Shown: positions 54,109 through 62,675, counted from the first letter of the stretch. The stretch is DNA of 64,000 bases from an uncultured Paracoccaceae bacterium (GCA_938049225.1 CALICM010000033.1:1-64000); one strand, 5' to 3'. The notes: generated by a model from the letters alone, not told the origin. Made by a program: numbers and translations.

Positions 54109-54171
54109 AGTTCGATATCGTACTTATATAGTTCTATATCGCACTACACAAGTCCTAAATCGTACCATATC
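54109..54171. promoter_or_regulatory. Array of three 21-bp tandem operator sites
   Basis: Three consecutive copies start at 54109, 54130 and 54151, with a period of exactly 21 bp. Each contains an approximate palindrome. Copy 1 is AAGTTCGATATCGTACTT (symmetric except the fifth base pair), copy 2 is TAGTTCTATATCGCACTA and copy 3 is AAGTCCTAAATCGTACCA. Two helical turns between sites put all three on one DNA face. The array is in the divergent control region between the nitroreductase/MarR genes (minus) and the membrane protein/dehalogenase genes (plus). The MarR protein is the likely ligand. Confidence 0.75.
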
Positions 54172-54246
54172 AAAACCGCTTGCGCTCGGCCGCGATCCCC
54201 TAGAAATTCAGCGGGTTAGGGTCAGCACCCATAGGAGCCTGCCGAC

Positions 54247-54738
54247 ATGGATCAGATTGTTCTTCTGTCGCAGCTTGGCCTGATGAGCGTCATCACCGGC
54301 TGGCTGATTCTGGGCGCGCGTGACAACATCCTGTATCCGCAGCAAAACCAAAGGCTGACGGATCTGGTGGTCTCGATGGAGTTGATGGAGACGGAATACC
54401 CCCAGTTCTACGCCGATCTCAGCCACCGCAGAATCACGGAAAAAGCCATGCGGCGGCGGTTGTTTCGCGCGATCGTCGTGGCCGAGGTGATCGTCTGTCT
54501 GCTGCTCATCACCGCGATCATGTCCCTTCTCGGCGCGCTGCTGGGGGCAGTGCCGGTCAGCCGCGCGGCGCCTTTGGCGTTGCTCGGGGCGTTCGGCTTC
54601 ACGATGATTTGGGCGAGTTTTCTGACGGTAGGAAATCATTTTGCCTATTGGCTGTGCCACAAGGAACAGCAGATGACCCACTATCAGATGACCTTTTGGG
54701 GCTTGGGCACGATGGTGTTTTTGGTCGCCAGCGGATAG
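54247..54738 (+). CDS. Small integral membrane protein upstream of the dehalogenase
   Basis: 163 residues with four hydrophobic segments (about 5-22, 75-97, 107-127 and 147-162) and a charged cytoplasmic or periplasmic loop between the first two. The stretch WASFLTVGNHFAYWLCHKEQ recalls DUF2165-type small membrane proteins, but I am not certain. The dehalogenase gene follows 26 bp later, so they form one operon. Possible roles are a membrane docking subunit (analogous in position to RdhB) or a substrate permease; neither is demonstrated. Confidence 0.7.
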   Translation: MDQIVLLSQLGLMSVITGWLILGARDNILYPQQNQRLTDLVVSMELMETEYPQFYADLSHRRITEKAMRRRLFRAIVVAEVIVCLLLITAIMSLLGALLGAVPVSRAAPLALLGAFGFTMIWASFLTVGNHFAYWLCHKEQQMTHYQMTFWGLGTMVFLVASG

Positions 54739-54764
54739 AGCCGCGGGCCAAGGGGCTTGGGAGG

Positions 54765-57700
54765 ATGGCCATTCGACTGATCTCGGACAAAAACCGCCCC
54801 GTGCATATGGGTCCCTATCCGCTTGAGCGGCTGGCCCGTGCCAAGGTGATGCCTGATCTGGCCAAAGTGCCGCCCTTCACACCCTTGGAGTTTCGACGCC
54901 CCGAGGCGCCCGCATCGATCGTGAACGCGATGGGCGAGTATCAGGCGATGATGGACGCGATCCGCGATGGGCTGGTGAATAAGGCCCGCGCGGTCTGTCC
55001 CGAGGATCCGGCGGAGCGGGCCAATCACTTGAAAGCCTTTGGCTATTTCAGCGATGCGGCGATGGTGGGTATTGGCCCGGTGCCGGCCTCGGCCGTGCTG
55101 GCACAGCCCATTCGAAATCCCGATATCGACCGCCTGGCCGAGGATCTGCGCACAAGGCAGACCAAGACGCTGGCGTCGGGCATCGATATGATCATGGCGG
55201 ATCTAAAGGACTCGATGGAGGCGCCGCCCACCACCATCGCCGATCACCGCCATGCGCTGGTGTTCCTGTACGAATATCTGCGCGATCCACGCCGGGACGA
55301 GCCGGGAAGCGCTTGGATCAAAGGCGCGCAGGCCCATCGCGCCTGCCTGCGGGCGTCTGAAACCGCGGTGGTCATCGCCAATTACATCCGCCTGTTGGGA
55401 TGGGACGCCAAGGCGCATTCGGCGACCAACTCGGATGTGGACCTGAACCAGCTGACGGTCGCGGCGGGGTTGGCGACGGTCGAGGGTGGCGTGCTGGTCA
55501 ACCCCTATGTGGGCAGCCGGTTCGGTGTGGCCTTGGTCACCACCGATTTTGAACTTGCGCAAGACGCCCCTTTGGTGCCGCTGGCCGATCAACCCTGGCT
55601 GCGCACCAAGGGCCCGGCCTGGTGGGTGGGCGCGGGCTTTGCCAAAAGTGCGCTAAACGGCGATCCATTCGCGCGTCGCGATTTCGCGGATGGCCCGCAT
55701 CCTTTCGAGACATTGAAGCGCGTCGACACCCCCACGACCTATATCGACGAAGCGCGCGTCGCCCGTGTGCCGAAACGCACCGATATGTTCGCCCGGGCGC
55801 AGTTTGGCGATATGGGCAAGGCCAACCAAGAAATGGCCAAGGGCGGTTATTATGCGCGCAAGGCGGCCCCTTCGATGGCGCAGCGGCGCATGTTGGGGGC
55901 TTTGGTGCTGCTGCAAGACGGGGCACCCGCCGACACGCCGTCCGCGGATGACAGTCTGCGGAACGCGCTGAACATCAAGGCAGCGAGTTACTTTTTGGGC
56001 GTCGATGCGGTCGGGATCAGCCGCTGCCCCGATTGGACCTGGTACAGCCACGATGCCACCGGTGCCGAGATCGACCCACCGCATGACCAAGCCATCAGCA
56101 TGATCATCGATCAGGGCTACGAGACGATGGAAGGCGCCTCGGGCGACGACTGGATCAGCGTGGCACAATCGATGCGCGCCTATCTGCGCTTTTCGCTGTT
56201 GGGGGGTGTCATCGCCAAGCAGATCCGCAACCTGGGCTATTCGGCCAAAGCCCACAGCGTGATGGATGGCGAGGTGTTGCAGCCCCCACTCCTGCTGCTC
56301 AGCGGGCTGGGCGAGGTCAGCCGGATTGGTGAAGTGATCCTGAACCCCTTTCTCGGCCCCCGCCTCAAATCCGGGGTGGTCACCACCGATATGCCGCTGG
56401 TGCATGACAAACCTATCGACTTCGGTCTTCAGCGCTTCTGCGAGAGCTGCAACAAATGCGCCCGCGAGTGCCCCTCGGGCGCGATTACCGCCGGGCCGAA
56501 GCTGATGTTCAACGGCTACGAGATCTGGAAGTCGGACAGCCAAAAATGTGCGACCTATCGCATCGGCACCCTGGGCGGCGCGATGTGCGGGCGCTGCATG
56601 AAAACCTGTCCTTGGAACCTGGAGGGGTTGTTTGCCGAGAAACCCTTTCGCTGGGCGGCCATGCATATTCCGCAAGCCGCACCTTGGCTGGCCAAGCTGG
56701 ACGATGCGGTTGGAAATGGCGGGCTGAACCCGGTCAAGAAATGGTGGTGGGACCTGGAACTGTCGGATGACGGCGGCTATCGCCCCACGCGGCACCCGGT
56801 CAATGCGCGGGGCCTGCAAAAGGACCTGGATCTGAAGTACCGGGATCAAACTTTGGCTGTCTATCCCGCGCCCCTGGCGCCGCACCCTTGGCCCTATCCC
56901 TTTCCGATGGACCGCGAGGCGGGGATTGAGGCGTATCAGGCCATGATCACGGCCGAAGAATACCAGGCCCGCCTGACCCGGGGCGATGATGCCCATGTCC
57001 ACAGATATACGAACGCCAGCGAAAGCCCGGTCCTGCGGGTCGAGGTGGCCAAAGCGCAGGCGATGACGCCGGATATCACCAAATACGAGTTCCGCGCCTT
57101 GGACGGCAGCGATCTGCCGGTCTGGACTGCAGGCGCGCACTTGGACATCGTCGTCGCGCCGGAATATCTGCGGCAATACTCGATGTCTGGCGACCCTGCT
57201 GACCGGTCCAAATACCAAATCGGCGTGCTGCGCGAGGCCGATGGCCGCGGCGGCTCGGCCCTATTGCACCGGATCTTTGCCGAAGAGCGCAAGGTGTTTA
57301 TTTCAAAACCTATCAACCATTTCCCGCTGGTCGAGGGGGCGTCCCGCAGTCTGTTGCTGGGGGGTGGGATAGGCATCACACCGATGATCGCAATGGCCCA
57401 CCGATTACATGCCCTGCAAGCCGATTTTCACATGCATTACGCGATCAAATCCCGCGCCAGCGGCGGATATCTCGAAGATCTGGCCCATGTTCCCTGGGCA
57501 GATCATGTGACCGTGCATGTCTCGGACGAAGGCACGCGCGCCGATCTGGACCGCGTGTTGTCCGGTCATCCGCGGGGCGCACATGTCTACACTTGTGGCC
57601 CAGAGGTGTTCATGTCGGCCGTAATCGCGGCTGCGGAACGACAAGGGATCCCCGAAGAGGCGCGGCACCTTGAGTACTTCACGATACCCGAACTGCCCGC

Positions 57701-57977
57701 GTATCAAAACCATGACTTCAGCCTGAAACTGGTCAGAAGTGGTCAAGTTTTGCACGTTCCCGCCGATAAATCAGCGACTGATGTCCTTGCGGAAAACGGG
57801 ATCCATGTGGATGTGAAATGCTCGGATGGGATCTGCGGGGTGTGCAAGTGCGGCTTGGTGTCGGGCGAGGTTGAGCATCGCGACTTTGTGCTCTCCAAAG
57901 CCCAGCGCGCGGGCAGTGTTATCCTGTGCCAGTCCCGCGCGGCAAAGCCCGGTGGTGTGATTGAAGTGGACCTGTGA
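54765..57977 (+). CDS. Catabolic reductive dehalogenase fused to FMN/NAD(P)H/2Fe-2S reductase
   Basis: 1070-residue self-sufficient cobalamin enzyme, like the NAD(P)H-dependent dehalogenases BhbA and NpRdhA. Residues ~1-640 form the RdhA/QueG-like part. One 4Fe-4S cluster is bound by C559, C562, C565 and C569 (CESCNKCARECPSG). The second has C595 plus C608, C611 and C615 (CGRCMKTCPW). Residues ~745-1070 are a phthalate-dioxygenase-reductase module: RQYSMSGDP (FMN), LLLGGGIGITPM and YTCGPEVFM (NAD(P)H), then plant-type 2Fe-2S with C1019, C1024, C1027 and C1055. There is no Tat signal, so it is cytoplasmic and non-respiratory. Residues 184-270 and 463-549 are an internal duplication. AAGGGG lies 9 bp before the ATG. 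The halogenated substrate, probably aromatic, is unknown. Confidence 0.9.
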   Translation: MAIRLISDKNRPVHMGPYPLERLARAKVMPDLAKVPPFTPLEFRRPEAPASIVNAMGEYQAMMDAIRDGLVNKARAVCPEDPAERANHLKAFGYFSDAAMVGIGPVPASAVLAQPIRNPDIDRLAEDLRTRQTKTLASGIDMIMADLKDSMEAPPTTIADHRHALVFLYEYLRDPRRDEPGSAWIKGAQAHRACLRASETAVVIANYIRLLGWDAKAHSATNSDVDLNQLTVAAGLATVEGGVLVNPYVGSRFGVALVTTDFELAQDAPLVPLADQPWLRTKGPAWWVGAGFAKSALNGDPFARRDFADGPHPFETLKRVDTPTTYIDEARVARVPKRTDMFARAQFGDMGKANQEMAKGGYYARKAAPSMAQRRMLGALVLLQDGAPADTPSADDSLRNALNIKAASYFLGVDAVGISRCPDWTWYSHDATGAEIDPPHDQAISMIIDQGYETMEGASGDDWISVAQSMRAYLRFSLLGGVIAKQIRNLGYSAKAHSVMDGEVLQPPLLLLSGLGEVSRIGEVILNPFLGPRLKSGVVTTDMPLVHDKPIDFGLQRFCESCNKCARECPSGAITAGPKLMFNGYEIWKSDSQKCATYRIGTLGGAMCGRCMKTCPWNLEGLFAEKPFRWAAMHIPQAAPWLAKLDDAVGNGGLNPVKKWWWDLELSDDGGYRPTRHPVNARGLQKDLDLKYRDQTLAVYPAPLAPHPWPYPFPMDREAGIEAYQAMITAEEYQARLTRGDDAHVHRYTNASESPVLRVEVAKAQAMTPDITKYEFRALDGSDLPVWTAGAHLDIVVAPEYLRQYSMSGDPADRSKYQIGVLREADGRGGSALLHRIFAEERKVFISKPINHFPLVEGASRSLLLGGGIGITPMIAMAHRLHALQADFHMHYAIKSRASGGYLEDLAHVPWADHVTVHVSDEGTRADLDRVLSGHPRGAHVYTCGPEVFMSAVIAAAERQGIPEEARHLEYFTIPELPAYQNHDFSLKLVRSGQVLHVPADKSATDVLAENGIHVDVKCSDGICGVCKCGLVSGEVEHRDFVLSKAQRAGSVILCQSRAAKPGGVIEVDL

Positions 57978-57995
57978 CGACAACTGCCTTGGGGC

Positions 57996-58835
57996 CTAGT
58001 CCTTTTTGTCCCGATACTTGCCCGGGGTGATGCCGACCAAACGCGAAAACACATGTGTCATATGACTTTGCGAGCCAAATCCGCTGGCAAAGGCAACTTG
58101 ACTGAGGGTTTTCTCGCCGCGCTCAAGCAAGTCCATCGCTTTGGCAACCCGCCGATTGATCACATATTGATGCAGGCTGCTTCCCGTTTCGTGCCGAAAC
58201 AAACGTGCGAATTGGAAGGGGCTGACGCCAGCCACCTCGGCCAGTTTGGGCCCGGTTAGATTCGCGTCAAGGTTCTCTTCGATGAATGTGGTGACTTGGC
58301 GAATGCGGGCGGCTTCGCGCTTTTGCGCAGTTGGCGGTGTCGCTGTCATCAACAGATGCACAGACAGGCGCATGACCAGCATTTTGGCAAAGGCCTCCAA
58401 ATCCGCCGCCGAGATCCTGCCTTTCGAATGCAGCATTAGGTCACGAAATGTGCCTGCCAGGCCCGCCATGGTTGTATCATGTGTATGGATCAAAGCGGAC
58501 ATCGGTGCGGCCGTGGACGTTTGGGGCGGCACAAGGTGCTGTTTAAACCAGTCTGGATCGGCCGAGAATTGCAAGCTCCAGCCCAGGCGTGTCGCATCGA
58601 TTTTGCCAAGTGTGTCCGCGACGAAAAAGATTAAGGACTCAGAGGGCGAGACGTTGGCCGCGTCGGCCAAGGCGCTGCACACATAAGACGTGCGCGCGCC
58701 GGAAATCTGAACATCCAAAAAACACTGACCGGTTTTCACCTGATAGGAATGGCGTCCCTGCGGGCGCAGCGTGATCTCGAAAGCCTCAGCCGAAAATATC
58801 AACATTTGCGGTTGTGTCTCGGCGGACCGACCCAT
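57996..58835 (-). CDS. AraC family transcriptional regulator
   Basis: 279 residues. The C-terminal double helix-turn-helix covers about residues 185-279 (TGPKLAEVAGVSPFQFARLF and LSQVAFASGFGSQSHMTHVF, ending ITPGKYR). The N-terminal ~170 residues are a cupin-like or unclassified sensor part without clear motifs. It is convergent with the dehalogenase gene (18 bp between stops), so it may be a second regulator of the dehalogenation locus or an unrelated neighbour. Confidence 0.88.
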   Translation of the reverse strand: MGRSAETQPQMLIFSAEAFEITLRPQGRHSYQVKTGQCFLDVQISGARTSYVCSALADAANVSPSESLIFFVADTLGKIDATRLGWSLQFSADPDWFKQHLVPPQTSTAAPMSALIHTHDTTMAGLAGTFRDLMLHSKGRISAADLEAFAKMLVMRLSVHLLMTATPPTAQKREAARIRQVTTFIEENLDANLTGPKLAEVAGVSPFQFARLFRHETGSSLHQYVINRRVAKAMDLLERGEKTLSQVAFASGFGSQSHMTHVFSRLVGITPGKYRDKKD

Positions 58836-59110
58836 ACTCTTTACCCTAAAACTCTAATGATCTCCATAAATGTCAGGTGGCCACACCAATCAAGAGATCA
58901 GAGTATTTTGTGATATCCTAGGCGGATACTTGCTTTGATCCGGTACTTCGTAGTAATAAACTGGAATGGGTCCGCGATCTTGCCGCAATATGAAGGGTTG
59001 TTAAAAAGATGAAATTTTAGTGTTTCATCTGGATTGACCTATATACAACATGAGTGAGTTTATGGCCTGCCGCACACCGGTAGGGGACAATTGCTATCCA
59101 GGGTAAATCA

Positions 59111-59569
59111 ATGAAATCTAACGAGATCAAAGTACTAGAAGAGGCGTTCTCAATCGTACTTGGTAATACCTGTCGGTTGAGCAGAACCACGGCATGCTAC
59201 GCATGGAATGTTGTCGGTCCCGGTGCGCGGTCGCTGGCGTCCTGCCTCGAACAGCAATCCACTGAGCTGCATGATGCCCTAAACCCACTCGCGCGGTATG
59301 TCCGCGGTATGGGTATGCCGGTTATCTTGGACTATTCGGATGTTACAATGACGATCGACCCCCCGCGCGATCATCAAATGCCGATCATTGACGATATGAT
59401 CCATAGTCTGGTTCGCGGCCACCGCGAGGCGTGTGTATCCCTGCGGGCGGCGATGGATTTGTCATCCCAGGTCGAAGAACATACGACAACCACGATCCTT
59501 GCGGACCGAATGGTTGCGCATCGTGAGCATATCCGCCAACTGTCGGTGGATTTTCCCCCAAAGCGGTGA
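59111..59569 (+). CDS. Dps/ferritin-like protein lacking canonical ferroxidase residues
   Basis: 152 residues aligning with the Dps fold: CRLSRTTACYAWNVVGPGAR matches the usual KTHNFHWNVTGP and ELHDALNPLARYVRGMGMP matches ELAEAIDEIAERIRALGG. At the iron site the FHWN histidine is Ala, the SLH histidine is Ala, and the D and E of DEIAER are Asn and Arg. So at least four of the five ferroxidase ligands are changed. It may protect DNA or act as a scaffold without iron oxidation. The start is at 59111 (MKSNEIKVLEEAFS). A palindromic terminator follows. Confidence 0.7.
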   Translation: MKSNEIKVLEEAFSIVLGNTCRLSRTTACYAWNVVGPGARSLASCLEQQSTELHDALNPLARYVRGMGMPVILDYSDVTMTIDPPRDHQMPIIDDMIHSLVRGHREACVSLRAAMDLSSQVEEHTTTTILADRMVAHREHIRQLSVDFPPKR

Positions 59570-59580
59570 TCCCGTGGTTA

Positions 59581-59606
59581 CGGCCCGGATATCCGGGCCG
59601 GGTTTT
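59581..59606. terminator. Palindromic terminator between Dps-like gene and flgD
   Basis: CGGCCCGGATATCCGGGCCG is a perfect 20-bp palindrome 12 bp after the Dps-like stop, followed by GGTTTTC. It sits between convergent stops (59569 and 59622) and can serve both genes. Confidence 0.75.
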
Positions 59607-59621
59607 CGCGCGGCATTTGCG

Positions 59622-60308
59622 CTATTCCTGCGCGGCTCGCACTGCTGCGACCTCGTCTGGGCTCACCTCGCCGCCATTTTCCAGGATCAAACGGGGTGTG
59701 CCGTCTTGCCAGCGTGCCTCGGTCACCCGCGAGAAGCTTTGCCCGGGAAGGTCCGCGATCTGCGCATCCCCCTCGAAATACAGAATGTTTGCGCTGTAAG
59801 ACCCTGGCGGGACAACCGTTCCAGCGGCGTCAATCCCGTCCCAGGACACGGATGTGGCGGCGGGATCAGCGGTCTTCTTGAAAACCACCAGACCGAAGTC
59901 GTTCTTGATCAAGATCTCGGCCCGATCCGCCCCTTCGGGTGGGTCAACGACAAAACTGACCGGCGCATCGCCGTCGAACTCGGCTGAGCCCGGGGCCAAC
60001 ACATCGCGCCCAACCCAAGAAGCTGCTTGCTCAAGATCAACGCCATTGGTTTGCGAGCCCTGGACCAACTCCTCAAGCAGGGTGTTCGTGCGGGTCTGCT
60101 GTTCGACCGACGAAAAGCTGGCCAATTGCGCGATAAATTCGGTGGAATCGACTGGTTTAAGCGGGTCCTGATTGCGCAGTTGGGCGGTCAGCAAGGTCAA
60201 AAATGTGTTGAAGTCGGCTGAGAGCGATGTGTCATTCGCCGCGACCTCGGACGGGGATTGCTGTGTTGTGGCGGCATTTGCCGCTGCTGTGGCTGAGGAG
60301 ATATCCAT
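59622..60308 (-). CDS. flgD: Flagellar hook assembly protein FlgD
   Basis: 228 residues from the ATG at 60308 (MDISSATAAANAATT). It has the FlgD N-terminal signature FLTLLTAQLRNQDPLKPVDS followed by TEFIAQLASFSSVEQQTRTN, and a C-terminal FlgD Ig/Tudor-like domain (SVSWDGIDAAGTVVPPGSYS). It caps the growing hook. It lies downstream of fliK on the same strand. Confidence 0.94.
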   Translation of the reverse strand: MDISSATAAANAATTQQSPSEVAANDTSLSADFNTFLTLLTAQLRNQDPLKPVDSTEFIAQLASFSSVEQQTRTNTLLEELVQGSQTNGVDLEQAASWVGRDVLAPGSAEFDGDAPVSFVVDPPEGADRAEILIKNDFGLVVFKKTADPAATSVSWDGIDAAGTVVPPGSYSANILYFEGDAQIADLPGQSFSRVTEARWQDGTPRLILENGGEVSPDEVAAVRAAQE

Positions 60309-60384
60309 GATCCGATCCTTCTTTGGCGCCATTCCGAAAACCGCTACCCGTTTTTCAGGTCAGGCCGCGCGGAACTTCAAAAGC

Positions 60385-61767
60385 CTAGACCCTGAGATCC
60401 ATTCCAGACGTCACAAGCGTTGTTGGAATGGCGTCGGGGACGAGCTGCTGTGTGGGGTTGGCGGTCATAAGGAACTCGCCGCCGTCCGCTGTGTCGTCGA
60501 AGTCCGCCGCATCCTGCGCATGCTGGTCTGAAAAGCTCAAATCGACATCGCCGTATCCGGCCTGTTCCAAGGCCGCGGCTAATTGATCGCCATGACGGCG
60601 CAGCAGCGCCTCGACATCAACGCGTTCGGTAGAGACGACCGCCGCAACAGCGCCATCTGTCACCGTCAGGCCAATCCGGACCGAGCCAAGCTCGGGCGGA
60701 TCCAGGCGGATCGTCATTTCGGACGCGCCACCTGGGGTCACTTGCCGTGCCACTTGGGCGACCACAACATCGGGCGGTGGAAGCGGCGCACCACCTGTCT
60801 GGGGTATTGGAACAGCGCGCGCCAGACCGGCGGCCGAGGCCGCTCGCTCACCATTGCTCAAAGGGGCCGGCGCAGCGTCCACCGCGTCACCCATCGGGTT
60901 GGGGGCAGAGATGGTTTTGGCCAGCTCAGGGCCTACGGCGATATCCGAGGGTGGCCCTGGGACAATCCGATGATCCGCCCCGCGCGAAGTTGTGGTTGTG
61001 GGGTTGGTCGGTGTCGGAAGCGCGCGCTCTGCAACACGTCTGGGCATCTCGGAGTCCGGTTGCAGTAGCGGCGTCCCGGGCTGCGTGGCCTTAACCTCGG
61101 GTCCTTGCGATGATTGGACAGCCGCCTTCGTTGCTTCGGAAGCTGCGGGCTCTTGTGCCCGAATAGGTTCAGCGGATGGCGCCGCCGGGGTCACCTTCCC
61201 TGCATCTGACGTGCCCGGCTGGGCTGGAGTTGCCGATTGCACAGCGGCCTCCCCCCGCGCGCTAGCAGCCTCGGTCGACATGGGTTTCGTCTGCGGCACC
61301 GCCGCCTCGGTGTCAGCCACAGGAGTTGGCTGGTGGCCGTCTGTGACCTGGCCGTCCGCGGCTGCGGGTCGCGGACCCTCCTCCGGCACAGCGGCCCGCG
61401 CATCAGCTATGGCCGTGGTCGCCTGAGTTGCAGGAACGGGCGCGTGGGGCAGATCCTGGGACGCATCCGCCGGGACACTAGTGGAAGCTGTCTGAGGCAT
61501 CGGCTGTGGCGACGGCGGTGCAGCGCCATCTGTTCTGGCCAGAACTTCCGTAAAACTTGAGCTGTTCGCCACCTCGGCATCCGCATCCGCCGCACCCGGT
61601 TTGCTGGCGGTTTTGGCCAACAGGGCCTGGGCGGGCGAGGCTTTGGGTCCCTGGACCCGAATCGTTGAAATGCTATCTGTCATGCCGCTTCTTAGGCGGG
61701 GGCGGGTTACCATATCTTTACCGCGTTCGGGCATTTCCACGGTCATGATGCGAAACAGTAAGGACAT
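60385..61767 (-). CDS. fliK: Flagellar hook-length control protein FliK
   Basis: Up to 460 residues. A long Ala/Pro/Thr-rich, low-complexity middle (about 60-330) is typical of the ruler region. The C-terminal Flg_hook domain includes MTIRLDPPELGSVRIGLTVT and VEALLRRHGDQLAAALEQAG. The ATG at 61767 has GAGG upstream but lies only 3 bp from the divergent rod-binding gene. A second in-frame ATG at 61683 (MTDSISTIRVQGPKAS) is an alternative start giving 432 residues. It measures hook length and switches export specificity. Confidence 0.88.
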   Translation of the reverse strand: MSLLFRIMTVEMPERGKDMVTRPRLRSGMTDSISTIRVQGPKASPAQALLAKTASKPGAADADAEVANSSSFTEVLARTDGAAPPSPQPMPQTASTSVPADASQDLPHAPVPATQATTAIADARAAVPEEGPRPAAADGQVTDGHQPTPVADTEAAVPQTKPMSTEAASARGEAAVQSATPAQPGTSDAGKVTPAAPSAEPIRAQEPAASEATKAAVQSSQGPEVKATQPGTPLLQPDSEMPRRVAERALPTPTNPTTTTSRGADHRIVPGPPSDIAVGPELAKTISAPNPMGDAVDAAPAPLSNGERAASAAGLARAVPIPQTGGAPLPPPDVVVAQVARQVTPGGASEMTIRLDPPELGSVRIGLTVTDGAVAAVVSTERVDVEALLRRHGDQLAAALEQAGYGDVDLSFSDQHAQDAADFDDTADGGEFLMTANPTQQLVPDAIPTTLVTSGMDLRV

Positions 61768-61770
61768 GAC

Positions 61771-62070
61771 ATGGACCTCACGGCCCCCTCCCTGCAGGCG
61801 CCTTCTACTGCGCCGCGAACCCTGGACCCCGAACGCCTATCCGCGCTGCGCGAGTCGGCCGAGGCGCTTGAGGCCAGCTTTCTGGCCGAAATGTTACGGC
61901 TGAGCGGCGTGGCGAAACCGCCGTCTTTTGGCGGCGGCGGCGCGGGCGAGGATGCTTTCGCCGGTTTCCTGTCCGATGCCTATGCAGAACGCTTGGTCGA
62001 TACCGGCGGGCTGGGCTTGGCCGAGAGTATCTTCCGTTCGCTTGTCGCGCGTGAAGGGGCGGGCGAATGA
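61771..62070 (+). CDS. FlgJ-type rod-binding chaperone
   Basis: 99 residues matching the N-terminal rod-binding domain of FlgJ (LRESAEALEASFLAEMLRLS, GEDAFAGFLSDAYAERLVDT, GLGLAESIFRSL). The muramidase half found in enterobacterial FlgJ is absent, as is usual in alphaproteobacteria. It caps the rod during assembly. AAGGA precedes the start. It overlaps the FlgN-like gene by 4 bp. Confidence 0.9.
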   Translation: MDLTAPSLQAPSTAPRTLDPERLSALRESAEALEASFLAEMLRLSGVAKPPSFGGGGAGEDAFAGFLSDAYAERLVDTGGLGLAESIFRSLVAREGAGE

Positions 62071-62438
62071 TACAGGGCTATCGCCATAGGAAGCTGGCCA
62101 GCCAAACGCTGGCCCTGCTCAGCCGCGAACGCAAAGCGCTGTTGGCCGGGGATGTCGAGGGCATGTCCCTAATCTCGCAGCAATTGGCCGGGTTGGCGGA
62201 TCGACTGGCCGAGGTTCCTTTGGACAAGGACACCGGGCTGACAGCAATGCTAGAGCAGATCCGGAACGCGGCTCAACGCAACAGCCGCCTGATCGGGGCC
62301 AGCCAGCGCGGGTTGAAAACCGTCAGCCGCCTGCAGGCCGAACAGCGCGACAGCCACGCGAAGCTGTCCACCTATACCGTCGCGGGCAAACGGCAGGACT
62401 ACACCGCGCCCAAAACAACCAATGACCGGCGGACGTGA
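62067..62438 (+). CDS. FlgN-like flagellar chaperone
   Basis: 123 residues, mostly helical and rich in Gln, Arg and Leu (LASQTLALLSRERKALLAGD, LISQQLAGLADRLAEVPLDK). Size, helical make-up and position directly after the rod-binding gene fit FlgN, the chaperone of hook-junction proteins FlgK and FlgL. Sequence similarity in this family is weak, so the call leans on context. Confidence 0.7.
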   Translation: MIQGYRHRKLASQTLALLSRERKALLAGDVEGMSLISQQLAGLADRLAEVPLDKDTGLTAMLEQIRNAAQRNSRLIGASQRGLKTVSRLQAEQRDSHAKLSTYTVAGKRQDYTAPKTTNDRRT

Positions 62439-62503
62439 TCCGGCGGCTAAGGCTTTGTTCACCTAAAACTTATGAGTCTTTCCCCTCGTGGGGGCCGCGC
62501 GAA

Positions 62504-62518
62504 TTAACTTCTGGTTAT
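62504..62518 (+). promoter_or_regulatory. Near-match CtrA site upstream of flagellin
   Basis: TTAA-CTTCTGG-TTAT has the correct 7-bp spacer and one mismatch to TTAA-N7-TTAA, 158 bp before the flagellin start. CtrA controls flagellar genes in Rhodobacterales, so it is plausible but weak. Confidence 0.3.
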
Positions 62519-62675
62519 GACCTTTGGGGTGATGTGCCCCCAGCGACCTGAGGGGTTGGCGCGGGCGGGTGCAAGACACTTTGACCGCAGGGGCCAAAAC
62601 GGCATCCGGTGTGGCCACCAAGTGGCTTTCTTGCAATTCGGCGTCGAAAGCGTCGTAGTTTAAACGAGGACTCAA

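Noticed and set aside
55653..57218. 521-codon minus-strand open frame under the dehalogenase
   Set aside because: Antisense to the Fe-S cluster region of the dehalogenase. Composition is Arg/His/Gln-rich with no domain.
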